Source: Acidobacteriota bacterium
GTDB taxonomy: Bacteria > Acidobacteriota > Vicinamibacteria > Vicinamibacterales > UBA2999
Direction of reading: 5' to 3'
DNA length: 64,000 nt
Assembly (NCBI GenBank): GCA_013140775.1
Contig: JABFSA010000014.1
Coordinates: 1 to 64,000, forward strand
A program made the translations under genes and the position numbers. A model generated the notes under the pieces. The model saw only the letters and a program-made list of their open reading frames with translations. It did no database searches and had not been told where the DNA came from. Below, piece after piece: positions 34,608 to 44,200 of the stretch (positions are counted from its first letter, which is position 1; every line of letters begins with the position of its first letter).

Positions 34608-34880
34608 ATGGGCGCCGTGTTCTTCGTGTACATGGTGCGTTGCGCCGACGGGACGCTCTACACCGGCTACGCCCGTGATCCGGAGAAGCGAGTGCTCGTC
34701 CACAACGCAGGCAAGGGCGCGAAGTACACGCGCTCGCGCCTCCCAGTTGTCCTCACCTACGTCGAGGAGTGTGAATCACTCAGCGCGGCGCTCAAGCGCG
34801 AGCACGAGCTGAAGCCCTGGACGCGCGCCAAGAAGGAAGAGTTGATCGCGTCTACTGGACGTTACCAATCGCCTGAATGA
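34608..34880 (+). CDS. GIY-YIG nuclease-family protein
   Basis: A 90-residue single-domain protein. [18 protein letters not shown] carries the GIY-YIG core in the form VYM...YTG, followed by [20 protein letters not shown], an Arg in RSRLPVVL and the Glu of [17 protein letters not shown]. This is the UvrC N-terminal-like YhbQ group of small putative endonucleases. The ATG at 34608 fits the usual family start. It diverges from the broken M23 gene, and its last 29 bases overlap the convergent gene 34852-36495. Confidence 0.85.
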   Translation: MGAVFFVYMVRCADGTLYTGYARDPEKRVLVHNAGKGAKYTRSRLPVVLTYVEECESLSAALKREHELKPWTRAKKEELIASTGRYQSPE

Positions 34881-36495
34881 GCTCGGCGTTTGGCGCCACC
34901 CTTGGCGCCACGATCGACACATGCTGCGCCACGTCGAGATGCAGTTTCTTCGCGTTGAGATCCAGGGTGCGCATCCCAGCGGTAGCCGGAGCGGGCTTCG
35001 CACCCGGGGCCGCCGGCACAAACAGATCCGCGTTGATCAGAATCTTCTCTTTCGGGAGATAGACCATCAGCATGTCAGCGGAGTGATTGCCTCTGGCCAC
35101 CGAAGGACCCGGAACCTTCACGTAGCTCTCGCCAATCTCGTACGCCATATCCTGCACGTGCCAGATCTGCATCTGCCGCTCGTCGTCGCTGACGACATAC
35201 TTCCCGATCGACGTGGTACCCCCCACCGTCTCAATCGAGGGAGGCCGGCGGCTGATCATGTACATCGGGTTGAAGATGGACATCTGATCAGGGCCCAGGG
35301 TTCTCGGAAACGGACTGAAGAGGATGTCGACGTAATAGTCTCTGTTCGACTGGTGGGTGACGACCGTGGTCCCCTGTGAGAAATAGGTCCGGAGACCGCC
35401 AGCATGCGCCATGTGGTGGTTCGTGTTGACCACGTACTGAATCGGCTTACCGGGCGCGAGTCTGTGAACCTCTTCGATCACCGCCAGCGACCGTGCCTCG
35501 TTCTGCGGTGCTTCGACGACGGCCACGAAGTTCTTGAACTCGACGAGCACGCTGTTCATTGGGCCGCCGCCGAGCAGCCAGACATGATCCGCGAGCTTCT
35601 GCGTCACCACCTTGACTGGATCGACCTTCGTTGTCCGGACCACGTCCGGGACCGGGATCTTGTCCACGGCGATATTCGCTTTGACGTCCTTGATGGAAAC
35701 CTGGAAGTAGTTCTCCGCGGGGTTGATCCTGGGATCGCCATGATGGACATGGATCAACCCCGGGAACTGCACGCCGTTGTAGTCCTTGTATTGCGTGTAC
35801 CGCATCTCATAGGCCATGTCGCCATAGACCGGGTTCGCGATCCACGTACCGGTGAGCTCGATGAGATTCTTGTCGTTGATGGTGCCGTTGACTCTGTACT
35901 TCCCGTAGTGGAAGGACACGATCGTCACCCACTGCCCAAACATCGAGAGACCGTAGTCCGAGGGACCCACGATCTGCTGCCTGATGGCAATCGCATCGGT
36001 GGCGGCCAACGCCGCCTTGAGGAATCCGTGTGGCGTCAGCATCAGCTCGAGCTGCCGTATATCGGCGTATGGCATGCCATCGAGATACAGGCGCTTGTAA
36101 GGCATGGGCGTGGTGCCCTTCATGTCCCACGCGAAATCGCCGCTCAGGATGTGGGTGACGTGTTCGTTCGGAACTGGCTCGTAGCCGTTCGTGGGGTAGT
36201 TGCCTTGCGTCTGGTCGTAGTCCAGACGCATGTACTTGGCGTCGAAGTCGATCGTGCGCGTGTAATTGGCCACATTGAAATGCGGCCAGTCCGTGTTCAG
36301 GTCGTACTGCTCACCGACTTTGGATAGGTAGCCATCGGCGGTGAACTGAATCGACTTCAGATTCGTCGTGCCCATCGCCTTGGCGGCGTCCTGCAGGGCC
36401 TTCCGGGCATCCACCGCCTGCGCGGACGCTGCCGTGGCGACCAGCATCGTGAACGCAACAAAGAGAGCGGCAAGAAAGCAGAACTTTCGCGTCAT
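34852..36495 (-). CDS. Large exported metallo-beta-lactamase-fold protein with altered metal motif
   Basis: The 547-residue product has a signal peptide ([20 protein letters not shown]), an N-terminal beta-rich domain (about 25-300, e.g. [38 protein letters not shown]) and a C-terminal MBL-fold domain (about 310-547: [57 protein letters not shown]). The HxHxDH motif reads Asn359-His-His361-Met-Ala363-His364, so the first His and the Asp are replaced. AGGAGA precedes the ATG at 36495. It is the last gene of the minus-strand operon that begins at 44095, 53 bases after the previous stop. Confidence 0.82.
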   Translation of the reverse strand: MTRKFCFLAALFVAFTMLVATAASAQAVDARKALQDAAKAMGTTNLKSIQFTADGYLSKVGEQYDLNTDWPHFNVANYTRTIDFDAKYMRLDYDQTQGNYPTNGYEPVPNEHVTHILSGDFAWDMKGTTPMPYKRLYLDGMPYADIRQLELMLTPHGFLKAALAATDAIAIRQQIVGPSDYGLSMFGQWVTIVSFHYGKYRVNGTINDKNLIELTGTWIANPVYGDMAYEMRYTQYKDYNGVQFPGLIHVHHGDPRINPAENYFQVSIKDVKANIAVDKIPVPDVVRTTKVDPVKVVTQKLADHVWLLGGGPMNSVLVEFKNFVAVVEAPQNEARSLAVIEEVHRLAPGKPIQYVVNTNHHMAHAGGLRTYFSQGTTVVTHQSNRDYYVDILFSPFPRTLGPDQMSIFNPMYMISRRPPSIETVGGTTSIGKYVVSDDERQMQIWHVQDMAYEIGESYVKVPGPSVARGNHSADMLMVYLPKEKILINADLFVPAAPGAKPAPATAGMRTLDLNAKKLHLDVAQHVSIVAPRVAPNAELIQAIGNVQ

Positions 36496-36548
36496 GTGTT
36501 CTCCTGATTGGGAGCAGAGTCGAGGCGAGGCTTTGAACTCGCGGATCT

Positions 36549-37352
36549 TCACCGCGCCTCGTTGGCGCGGCAGGGTGTCGGGTCCCAGCCCTGTCGGTCA
36601 GGAATCTTTTTGAAGGCGACGCTCGTGATGTACGGCCCTGTCAGATAGACGGGATCCGTCACGATGCTGTCCACGACGAGCCAGTCGTCGCCGTTGGGTT
36701 CCTTGAAGCGGTCGAAGTGCTCTTCGACCCGCGTGCTCGCACTGTAGGGCACGCCGTTCTTTCGAAGATAGCCAGGCTGCAGGTCCGTGGTGATGACACG
36801 CAGGCCTCCCCGGACGTCTTCAGGACTGTCGGGCCGCCGCGCGCGCAAATCAGCGGCGGGAACACCTTCCCAGTCCGCGACAGAGTATCCCTGCAGTGAC
36901 GGAGTCCGGCCGCCAGGTGCCTGGCCGCCGAAGTTGAACAACCGCGTCTGCGTTCCGGAGTCGATGTCCATCCGCAACGCGTTGTCGCTCGCCCAGGTGA
37001 TGTTGAGGCGTCCGGGGATCCGCATGATGGCCGCGGCGCCGTAGGACTTGCACTGATCGGCGGCGCTTTCCTTCGCCGGGTCCCAGGCGCCAGCCAACTT
37101 GCGAGCTTCCGCGTTCAGCGGCAGCATCGAGAAATCGCCCTTCGGCGGCACCAGCATGCGCAGGTGCCAATGTTCAGCGACGACCGACACCCAGGTTCCG
37201 GTGAGGTCCTTCGGGGCAACGGCGCGCGCCGGCGGCGCCGGCGCGGCAGGACCCGCTCCCCCTCCCCGCTGCGCCTCGACCACCGCAGGCATCGCGAGCG
37301 CAGACAACAGCGCCAGCGCGCAACCGACTCGACGAACGTGGCGGGACTCCAT
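36549..37352 (-). CDS. Secreted protein of unknown function (LTGTW subfamily)
   Basis: The 267-residue product has a signal peptide (VGCALALLSALAMPAVVEAQ), a Gly/Ala/Pro linker and KDLTGTWVSVVAEHWHLRML, SMLPLNAEARKLAGAWDPAK, QCKSYGAAAIMRIPGRLNIT, LRMDIDSGTQTRLFNF, LQPGYLRKNGVPYSASTR. It matches 31555-32313 along its length. The ATG at 37352 shares a base with the TGA of the upstream DUF6152 gene (TGATG), so translation is coupled. It belongs to the 44095 to 34852 operon. Confidence 0.8.
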   Translation of the reverse strand: MESRHVRRVGCALALLSALAMPAVVEAQRGGGAGPAAPAPPARAVAPKDLTGTWVSVVAEHWHLRMLVPPKGDFSMLPLNAEARKLAGAWDPAKESAADQCKSYGAAAIMRIPGRLNITWASDNALRMDIDSGTQTRLFNFGGQAPGGRTPSLQGYSVADWEGVPAADLRARRPDSPEDVRGGLRVITTDLQPGYLRKNGVPYSASTRVEEHFDRFKEPNGDDWLVVDSIVTDPVYLTGPYITSVAFKKIPDRQGWDPTPCRANEAR

Positions 37353-37747
37353 CAATCGACGACACCTTCCCACAGCCACCCGTCGGCCGGGCGCTTGATG
37401 CTGAATACCCGCAATCCCTTGATCGATGGATCACGCCGCGGCTCACCGGCGGCGATGATCTTGTCGCCAAGCTTGATCGTGGTGCGGGACACCGGATACT
37501 TCGATGCGGTCAACTGGCTGCTCGAGCCCCACTCGAGATTCCATGTGTCGGCGACGCCTTCCTTGTTCGTGACGTCGATGCGAATGAACGAGTGCGGGTT
37601 CCGCCACACGAACTCTTTGACCACCCCTTCGACTTCTACCCGCTTGGTGTTGTCGTAGGCGGCGGTGAACGAGTGATGAGCAAGCGCGAGGTTGGCCCCG
37701 GCCAGCGTCGCAGCGCCCACGAGACATAACACGATCATGCGTTTCAT
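37352..37747 (-). CDS. DUF6152 family periplasmic protein
   Basis: A 131-residue protein with signal peptide MKRMIVLCLVGAATLAGANL ending at ALA, leaving His-His-Ser-Phe. The signature is EVEGVVKEFVWRNPHSFIRI, WNLEWGSSSQLTASKYPVSR, IKLGDKIIAAGEPRRDPSIK and it ends RPADGWLWEG. It is very close to 26399-26785. AGGAGGGG lies before the ATG, which overlaps the MBL-fold stop by 4 bases (ATGA). It also overlaps the next gene's start, so it is translated within a tightly coupled trio. Confidence 0.88.
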   Translation of the reverse strand: MKRMIVLCLVGAATLAGANLALAHHSFTAAYDNTKRVEVEGVVKEFVWRNPHSFIRIDVTNKEGVADTWNLEWGSSSQLTASKYPVSRTTIKLGDKIIAAGEPRRDPSIKGLRVFSIKRPADGWLWEGVVD

Positions 37748-38784
37748 CGGAGTTCCCCTCCTGGGTTCTTTGCCAGACCCGCATACACGGCATCGATAAA
37801 CATACTCGTCGTCCACGGACCTGTATTCGTACCATACCGAAGATCGTAGTCCCGGCTCGGCCGCGCGGCCTTGATCTGCTCGAGCGTCATACCGCGACCG
37901 ATCATGTCCTTGACGCGATCGCGCACGATGGCCACCATCTGCTGGTAGTAGACGACTTCCGGTTGATCGACCAGACGCCCGCGACCAGGGATCACCAGCG
38001 TCCCCGCCTCGGATTTTCTGTTGGGCACGGTCAGTTCGATGAGTCTGTTCAGACCCTCCAGCACCGTATCAGCGGTGCCTCCCGCCTGGATGTCGATCCT
38101 CGGGTAGCCCGTCATGTCTACGAGATCTCCAACGCTGATGACATCGGACGTGCGGAAGTACACGATGCTGTGACCGTCGGTCGTGGACGGGACATGCATG
38201 ATGACAATCGACTCCTCGTTGAACGGCAGCTTCTTCTGAGGAGTTGAATACGTGTTGTCGGGCCACGCCCCTTCGGCCCGTGGGGCTACTTTCCCAGTGG
38301 GCGCAGACATCCGCTCAAACGCCGTCAGGTACGAAATGATGCTGGCCTTCTGGATGCCTCGCATCCCATCCGAGACCCGTGCATCTTCCGCGGGGCGGAA
38401 GGGAATCGTGCTGCCCTTCAAGGCAAGAGCCTCATTGCCGCCGCTGTAGTCTTCGCGATCGCTGGTGTTGATGATGTACCTGAGTGGCCGCCGGGAGATC
38501 GTTTGAATCGCAGCCCAGACCTGCTCGGTCATGTCAGCCGCACCGGCGTCGACTGCGATCACGCCGTCGTTGCCGGCATGGATGGTGATGTTGCCGCCGG
38601 CGCCAACCAGCATGTGCACGTTGCCCCGCACAGGCACCACTTCAACTTTTCCACGCGCGATCGTGTGGATGGGCGGCGCCCATGCCCAGGGCGCGTTCTG
38701 CGTATGCACACTCTCAGCGATGAACATCAGCAGAGCGCAGGTGGCTAAAGCCACCACGGACCAGTATCTGGAGGTCCCTGACAT
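37744..38784 (-). CDS. Exported metallo-beta-lactamase-fold protein lacking most metal ligands
   Basis: A 346-residue protein with a signal or membrane segment (YWSVVALATCALLMFIAESV). The MBL-fold outline matches 32313-33287 (PVRGNVHMLVGAGGNITIHA, DGVIAVDAGAADMTEQVWAA, VPSTTDGHSIVYFRTSDVIS, GTLVIPGRGRLVDQPEVVYY, GMTLEQIKAARPSRDYDLRY). The HxHxDH site reads Ser108-Asp-Arg110-Glu-Asp112-Tyr113 (INTSDREDYSGGNE) and the later PGHGR is PGRGR, so a metal centre is unlikely. It may be a binding or structural protein. Its ATG shares a base with the preceding TGA (TGATG) and its stop overlaps the next ATG, so it is part of the coupled operon. Confidence 0.8.
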   Translation of the reverse strand: MSGTSRYWSVVALATCALLMFIAESVHTQNAPWAWAPPIHTIARGKVEVVPVRGNVHMLVGAGGNITIHAGNDGVIAVDAGAADMTEQVWAAIQTISRRPLRYIINTSDREDYSGGNEALALKGSTIPFRPAEDARVSDGMRGIQKASIISYLTAFERMSAPTGKVAPRAEGAWPDNTYSTPQKKLPFNEESIVIMHVPSTTDGHSIVYFRTSDVISVGDLVDMTGYPRIDIQAGGTADTVLEGLNRLIELTVPNRKSEAGTLVIPGRGRLVDQPEVVYYQQMVAIVRDRVKDMIGRGMTLEQIKAARPSRDYDLRYGTNTGPWTTSMFIDAVYAGLAKNPGGELR

Positions 38785-39689
38785 CACTGACCCCGATCCC
38801 CTTCTCCCATCACGGTCTTCGGACGAGGCAGTGTCTTCATCTTTGCGATGTATTCGGGATACATCGTCTCTACGCCTCCAAGCCTCGGCTCGTACGGCGT
38901 GCCAAACGCGTCGGTCATGTTCGGATCGTGCGCTGGCAGAAAACTCTTGCCAGGCAACGAATGCGGCACCGTTCCCGGTTCGACGACGGTGCCGGTCGCC
39001 TCCTCGCATGGATACGGAGGCAGCACGAGGTTCGGGTCGTTCACCCAGAACAGGGATGTCCGGAGATACGGTGCGTCCATGTAGATCGGGTCGTAGATGA
39101 TCACCGTCGCGCGCAGGTAGTTGCCGATGCGTTTCCATCGTGTGCGTACGGTCGCGCGATCGCTCCGCATGGGTCCCCACCGTCGAAGGTAGTTTTCCTT
39201 CAGATGTGTTGTCGTCTGCACGAGCGTGTTGCCTTCGAACTCGCCCAACGAGAAGCCGCTCCAGCTGTAACGCACCTGGTCGGATGGCCTCGGACGGTTG
39301 TCCAGCCAGATATCCGATTCCTGCTCGCGCATCGACAGGCGGCCGTGAAAGGCGACGATGCGTTGCGTGGAATCTTCGACCTCGGGGACCCACCGCAACT
39401 GCGAGGGTCCTGCCTCAATCGAATAGTCGAACGAGTGCGGACGGCACACCAGTTCGGCAACTTCGAAATTCTCGGGAACCCAGCTGAGCGCCCGCTGACG
39501 CCCAGCCTCGTTGAGCGGCAGGCCGGCGAGGTCGCCGTCCATGCCGCTTCCATCCTGATTCCTGGCGAGCGGCCGCCAGAGGCCCGCCAGATCCACTTGC
39601 GCGGATACCGGCGACGCCAGCGTCACACCCACCAGGACGAGTACCCCACGCGCGAACGCCGTAACCCCAGTCGAACGCTTCTGTTTCAC
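38784..39689 (-). CDS. Secreted WEGDTL-family protein of unknown function
   Basis: The 301-residue product has a signal peptide (ARGVLVLVGVTLASPVSAQ). Family elements: VDLAGLWRPLARNQDGSGMD, ELVCRPHSFDYSIEAGPSQL, SDIWLDNRPRPSDQ, WSGFSLGEFEGNTLVQTTTH (the signature in the form FEGNTLV), VIIYDPIYMDAPYL, a cysteine in PPYPCEEATG and a C-terminal GGVETMYPEY. The last part also resembles the C-terminus of 30534-31538 and 43088-44095 (ETLYPEYRKK, YTLYPEYRKT). It follows the TonB receptor by 47 bases in the operon and is translationally coupled to the MBL-fold gene. Confidence 0.78.
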   Translation of the reverse strand: MKQKRSTGVTAFARGVLVLVGVTLASPVSAQVDLAGLWRPLARNQDGSGMDGDLAGLPLNEAGRQRALSWVPENFEVAELVCRPHSFDYSIEAGPSQLRWVPEVEDSTQRIVAFHGRLSMREQESDIWLDNRPRPSDQVRYSWSGFSLGEFEGNTLVQTTTHLKENYLRRWGPMRSDRATVRTRWKRIGNYLRATVIIYDPIYMDAPYLRTSLFWVNDPNLVLPPYPCEEATGTVVEPGTVPHSLPGKSFLPAHDPNMTDAFGTPYEPRLGGVETMYPEYIAKMKTLPRPKTVMGEGDRGQ

Positions 39690-39736
39690 GAATGCCCCAG
39701 TGTGTCCGGATACCCCTTCATTATGGGCGCCTCCAA

Positions 39737-42700
39737 TCAGAACTGGTACTTCAGCGCCAGCTGAATGATGCGCGGATCGCCCGCGGAAATAATCTGGCCG
39801 AAGGTGCCGCTGTTGAGCGCCGCAACGGGGTCGTCATAGTGCACGCGGTTCAACAGGTTGAACACCTCGCCCCGGAACTGAACCTGCTGCTTGCCACCAA
39901 AGCGGAACGAACGGGTGACGCCCATGTCCACGTTGAAGCGACGGGGGCCCACCAGGCTGTTGCGTTCCAGATTCCCGAAAGTACCAGCCGCCGGGGCCTG
40001 GAAGGCCGCGGGATTGAGCCAGCGCAGCCCGTCCTTCACATACACATCGTCGGATATCTTGTTCGGCCGCTGACCGGCCTGTCCGTTCAGTGCGTTGTCC
40101 ACACCCGTCTGGACATCGAAGTGCCTGCCGCTGCGCGCGGCCACGATGGCCGACACCTGCCAGTCGCGCGTCAGGACACTGAGTGCGCCACCTTGCGAGC
40201 CAGGAATCTGATACACCACCGACATGTTACCGACGTGCCGCTGATCTGTGGTGCCGCAGCTGCCGCGGTCGAACGCCACGTCGCCCGGCTTCGTGAGATT
40301 GATGCCTGCGATCCCCGGCTCGTAGTTGATGACGTCCGTGACGCACTCAGACATCGTGTAGTTACTCGAGAGGAAGAGGCCCCGCGTTCCGCGATGCTGC
40401 AGGGATAGCATCAGCGCGTTGTACTCCGAGGTGCCGACGGGGTTGACAGCATAGATCGCGCCGTACAGCCGACCCGCCGCGGGATTCTCGAGCGTAAGCA
40501 GCCGTCTCGCGGCCGTTGTTGCGGTGGTCGCGCCCGGGCTGTAGATGGCGGGGTTCAGCTGATCGCCGACCGGGAGGCGGTTACCGCGATTGGCGAGGTA
40601 ATTCGCTGAGACCATCCACGATGCGCCGAGCTGCCGCTGCAGACTGACGTTCCACTGGTCCGAGTACGGTGGTTTGCCATCGAGAGGGAACGTGACGAAC
40701 CCACCGCCGGGCGGGAAGATCATGTCGGCGCTCTCGATGAGCGGGAATGGGTTGCCGCCGGGCGTGTTGACCCACGGATCGTCGAACACCGCATTGGTCA
40801 CGTCGATCTGCGTGCCGAAGGGCGTGAGTCGATCGAACCCGGCGAAATACTGCATGTGAGGCAAGTCGAAGAACCGGCCCCACGCCGCGCGCACGGTCAT
40901 ACGACCGTCGCCAAGCGGGTCCCACGCCGCGGCCAGACGCGGTGCGAAGTTCGGCAGATACGATTCGTTCTCGAGGCCAGGATCACCGTCGAACAGCACG
41001 CCCACCGGAGCGTTCTTGAACCGTGTGCTGCGAACGCCGGCGCGGAACTGTTCGAGACTGAAGTGATTGAAGCGCCCGAGATCGTTCTTGTACTGGAAGA
41101 ACGGATCCCAGCGGAGGCCAACGTTCAGCGTGAGCCTCGGCGTCACCGTCCACGCATCCTGGACGTACGAGCCCAAGTAGTTCATGTGGCCGAAGGGCGT
41201 GAAGGGCTGCGCTTGATTGAACGCCGACGGACGTCCGAGCAGGAAGTCCGCGAGCCCGAGCCCCGTGATACTGCCGTTGAAGACGAAGTTGCCCGCACCG
41301 GCGCCAATCGAATCCCCGTCCAGACCCGAACGGATGAAGTTGAAGCCCACACCAAGTTGGTGCTGTCCGCGGACGACGCTGAAGTCGTCGCTGACCTGGA
41401 ATGCTGTCGTCGCGTACCTGCTGGGTCTGGCGCCAGACGGTCCCATCGAAAAGCCGCCCGACACGCTATAGGGCCCGAAGCCGGGGAGAGGAATGGCGAC
41501 GTTCCGGATCCCGAGCGTGCCGTGATCGAAGTAGGGCACGTATTCCTTACGAACATCGGCACTGTTGTAGACCACGCGGAACGAATTGACGGTATTCGAT
41601 CCGAGCAGCAAGGTGTCGCCGATCACAACCGAGTGAATGGTGTCGTTGATTGGACCGTTCGCGTAGGCCAGCACGTTGTCCGGATCGTTGTCGGGCTCCG
41701 ACTCGTACTGTGCGAGCTGGTAGCGGCCGAAGAGCGAGTGGTTGTTGTTCAACTGGTAATCGAGACGGCCGACGCCGAGGTGCTCGAAACTCTGCGTCTT
41801 CCGGGCGAAGAAGGTCTGGCCGCAGTCGTTCACCGGCGCGGGTAGCCTCGCCTGGAGGTTACGCGCGGCCGGCGAGAAGAGCGCCGGATCGACCCGAGTG
41901 CCGACGAACGGCGCGCGCAGTGCGATCGTGCGGCCCGCATTGCACGCCGGCGACGTGATCGCGGTGAAATCTCCGGCCATCATCGCGGGCGTCGGTACGA
42001 ACTGAAAGAAGTCGGTGGGGGTCACGTTCACGCGGGTGCCCTGGTAGGCGCCGAAATAGAACAGTTTCCCGGGAAGGATGGGGCCACCCAGCGTGCCGCC
42101 GAACTGATCGCGGCGCAGACCGTCATCGCGGCGCTTGCCGTCCGGGCCAATCGACGCAAAGGCGTTCTTGGCATTGAGTGAGGAGTCGCGCATGAACTCG
42201 AACGCACTGCCGCTCATGACGTTCGTGCCTGACTTCGTGACGGCGTTGACGGCCGCGGATGAATGGTGCCCGTACTGTGCTGGCAGCGCGCTCGTCTCGA
42301 CCTTGAACTCCTGCATCGCATCGGGAAACGGCAGGGGCAGGCTCAGATTGTTGAACGGATCGTTGTGCGTGCCGCCGTCGAGGCTGTACGTCACGCCGTT
42401 CGACAGTCCTCCCCCAACGACGATCGTCGTGTTGGGGTAACTGCGGATAGCTGTGTTCAACATCGACGCGCTCGGCGCGTCGGCGGTGCCCGCTCCGCCC
42501 GTCGCCACACCCGACTGGAAGATCAGCTCGGTCAGCTGCCGGCCGTTGAGCGGCAGCTCGAGGACCTGCTCGTTCGTGATCACCTGCCCGATGCCGGGGT
42601 TACGCGTCTCGACCAGCGCCGCACTGCCCTGCACCGTGACGGTCTCTTCGAGCTGGCCGAGCTCGAGCGTCACGGCAAGCGTGGGATTCGAGCCGACCTG

Positions 42701-43042
42701 CAGGACGATGCCGGTCTGGACGTAGGTGCGGAATCCCCCGAGTGACGCCTCGAAACGGTACGGTCCAACCGGCAGATTCTGCAGGATGTACGAACCGGTC
42801 TCGTTGGTCACGACCGTGCGGGTCAACCCCGTGCCGGTGTTCGTGACCGTTACCGTCACGCCGGGCAGAGCGAGTCCGCCCTGATCCCGGACGCTACCGT
42901 TGATCTGTGCGGTGGCCTGGGCGAATACGGTGGCTGTGGTGTAGTGCGCGGCTTGAGCCGCGCCTGCACAGAGAAGAAGGAGCCAGAAGCCGCGACGCAC
43001 GAACGTGGTGAACGCGTGGCACATATGTCCTCTACCGGTCAT
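39737..43042 (-). CDS. TonB-dependent receptor, Oar-like, with a palindromic repeat inserted in its signal region
   Basis: A 1101-residue outer-membrane receptor: N-terminal signal (FVRRGFWLLLLCAG), carboxypeptidase-regulatory domain (about 46-130: QINGSVRDQGGLALPGVTVT, PVGPYRFEASLGGF), the linker LEETVTVQGSAALVETR, plug (SYPNTTIVVGGGLSNGVTYS) and a barrel ending IIQLALKYQF. The coding sequence at 42941-42964 is an R1 palindrome that encodes GAAQAAHY in frame between the hydrophobic core of the signal and the likely cleavage site TVFA-QA. It also offers an extra AQAA cleavage site. An alternative ATG lies at 43024. It is the second gene of the 44095-34852 operon. Confidence 0.9.
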   Translation of the reverse strand: MTGRGHMCHAFTTFVRRGFWLLLLCAGAAQAAHYTTATVFAQATAQINGSVRDQGGLALPGVTVTVTNTGTGLTRTVVTNETGSYILQNLPVGPYRFEASLGGFRTYVQTGIVLQVGSNPTLAVTLELGQLEETVTVQGSAALVETRNPGIGQVITNEQVLELPLNGRQLTELIFQSGVATGGAGTADAPSASMLNTAIRSYPNTTIVVGGGLSNGVTYSLDGGTHNDPFNNLSLPLPFPDAMQEFKVETSALPAQYGHHSSAAVNAVTKSGTNVMSGSAFEFMRDSSLNAKNAFASIGPDGKRRDDGLRRDQFGGTLGGPILPGKLFYFGAYQGTRVNVTPTDFFQFVPTPAMMAGDFTAITSPACNAGRTIALRAPFVGTRVDPALFSPAARNLQARLPAPVNDCGQTFFARKTQSFEHLGVGRLDYQLNNNHSLFGRYQLAQYESEPDNDPDNVLAYANGPINDTIHSVVIGDTLLLGSNTVNSFRVVYNSADVRKEYVPYFDHGTLGIRNVAIPLPGFGPYSVSGGFSMGPSGARPSRYATTAFQVSDDFSVVRGQHQLGVGFNFIRSGLDGDSIGAGAGNFVFNGSITGLGLADFLLGRPSAFNQAQPFTPFGHMNYLGSYVQDAWTVTPRLTLNVGLRWDPFFQYKNDLGRFNHFSLEQFRAGVRSTRFKNAPVGVLFDGDPGLENESYLPNFAPRLAAAWDPLGDGRMTVRAAWGRFFDLPHMQYFAGFDRLTPFGTQIDVTNAVFDDPWVNTPGGNPFPLIESADMIFPPGGGFVTFPLDGKPPYSDQWNVSLQRQLGASWMVSANYLANRGNRLPVGDQLNPAIYSPGATTATTAARRLLTLENPAAGRLYGAIYAVNPVGTSEYNALMLSLQHRGTRGLFLSSNYTMSECVTDVINYEPGIAGINLTKPGDVAFDRGSCGTTDQRHVGNMSVVYQIPGSQGGALSVLTRDWQVSAIVAARSGRHFDVQTGVDNALNGQAGQRPNKISDDVYVKDGLRWLNPAAFQAPAAGTFGNLERNSLVGPRRFNVDMGVTRSFRFGGKQQVQFRGEVFNLLNRVHYDDPVAALNSGTFGQIISAGDPRIIQLALKYQF
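42941..42964 (-). repeat. R1 palindrome inside the TonB receptor signal-peptide coding region
   Basis: On the minus strand this reads GGCGCGGCTCAAGCCGCGC then ACTAC, identical over 24 bases to the intergenic copy at 23645-23668. Being 24 bases long, it keeps the frame and encodes GAAQAAHY. Confidence 0.85.
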
Positions 43043-43087
43043 AAGAGTGACCGTTTTAGCAAGTGAACGATTCGAGCCTCGACCTGA

Positions 43088-44095
43088 CTAACGATTTGAA
43101 CCCTCAGCGGCGGTCCGGCCCCTCGGCCCGAGCTGGCCGAATCCGCCGTCATTGCAGCTCAAGTTGGGAGCGCCACCAGGAAGACCCTGGCGCTCGATCC
43201 AGCCACAGCAGTAACCGGGCGCGCGTGTGCCGCACGCAGCCGGTGGAACGTAGGTATTGCGGATGGTTTTTCGATACTCGGGATACAGCGTGTACGCGTG
43301 ACCCATGGCGGCATCTTTTGGCAGGTTGAACGTGCGCACCATGAAGTTCTCTTCGGGGTTCTTGCCTGGCAGATAGTGCGGAACCTGGCCCGTGTCTTCG
43401 AGACTGGGGATCTCGTTCCCGGTCACGCAGATACCATCCTCAAACTGATTGCCGCGGGGATCATACTGCCAGACGCGGCTCACGACGTGCGGTTCGCTGA
43501 GGTAGTAGGGATCCCGCTGCACCGTGATGATCGTCAAGAGGTCGTCGTGCCGCGAGATGAACGTGGTCATAGTGGACTCGTCGCTCGCAGGGATGCCCAC
43601 GCCACGGCGAATCCAGCTCGCCTTCACGTGCGTGGTCTCTGCCACGAGGATGTCGCCCTGCCAGCGTCCAGTCGTGAATCCTCCTTCGACGTGCTGTGCA
43701 TTGGCTGAAGGATGGGGTCGTCCGTCCATCCAGATCCTGAGCTCGCCTCGCAGGTTGTCGCCCGCAAGAATCCAGGCAATCACGTCAGTCCCGCTTGGTC
43801 CGAGCTCTTTGACGATCTGCACACCACGTGGCCGGTATTGGAAGACCCCGACGCCCTGGGCAAGACACTGCCGTTCATAGGTGGACGGCAGATTTGACGT
43901 ATACAGCAGCGCCTTCGCCCGACCGTCGTCAGTGAGAGGCATGCCTGTGAAGTTCCCCATGAACTCCCCGGGGCCCCGCTCGATGTAGTCCTCGTACATC
44001 CGTGAGGTGTACGCGCCGGACAGTTCCATCTGGGCGAACGCGGGTGTCGCAGACGCGACCAGGATGAGTGCCAGGGCTCCGACTCGGTTCAACAT
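43088..44095 (-). CDS. Secreted WEGDTL-family protein of unknown function
   Basis: The 335-residue product has a signal peptide (RVGALALILVASATPAFAQ). It is a close paralogue of 30534-31538 across the whole length: MELSGAYTSRMYEDYIERGP, ERQCLAQGVGVFQYRPRG, ELRIWMDGRPHPSANA, GFTTGRWQGDILVAETTHVK, DPYYLSEPHVVSRVWQYDPR and the Cys-rich C-terminus (CGTRAPGYCCGWIERQGLPG, LSCNDGGFG). The signature is WQGDILVAE here. It heads the minus-strand operon that runs through the TonB receptor to 34852, and GGGGGTGG precedes the ATG. Confidence 0.8.
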   Translation of the reverse strand: MLNRVGALALILVASATPAFAQMELSGAYTSRMYEDYIERGPGEFMGNFTGMPLTDDGRAKALLYTSNLPSTYERQCLAQGVGVFQYRPRGVQIVKELGPSGTDVIAWILAGDNLRGELRIWMDGRPHPSANAQHVEGGFTTGRWQGDILVAETTHVKASWIRRGVGIPASDESTMTTFISRHDDLLTIITVQRDPYYLSEPHVVSRVWQYDPRGNQFEDGICVTGNEIPSLEDTGQVPHYLPGKNPEENFMVRTFNLPKDAAMGHAYTLYPEYRKTIRNTYVPPAACGTRAPGYCCGWIERQGLPGGAPNLSCNDGGFGQLGPRGRTAAEGSNR

Positions 44096-44200
44096 CCGTC
44101 CACCCCCAGTTTGATGATCCTCAACGCGACAGGGTCATCGGAACAGTGTGGAGGTATATAGCCCGGACGACGGGCGACCGCAATATCTATTTGTTTATGA

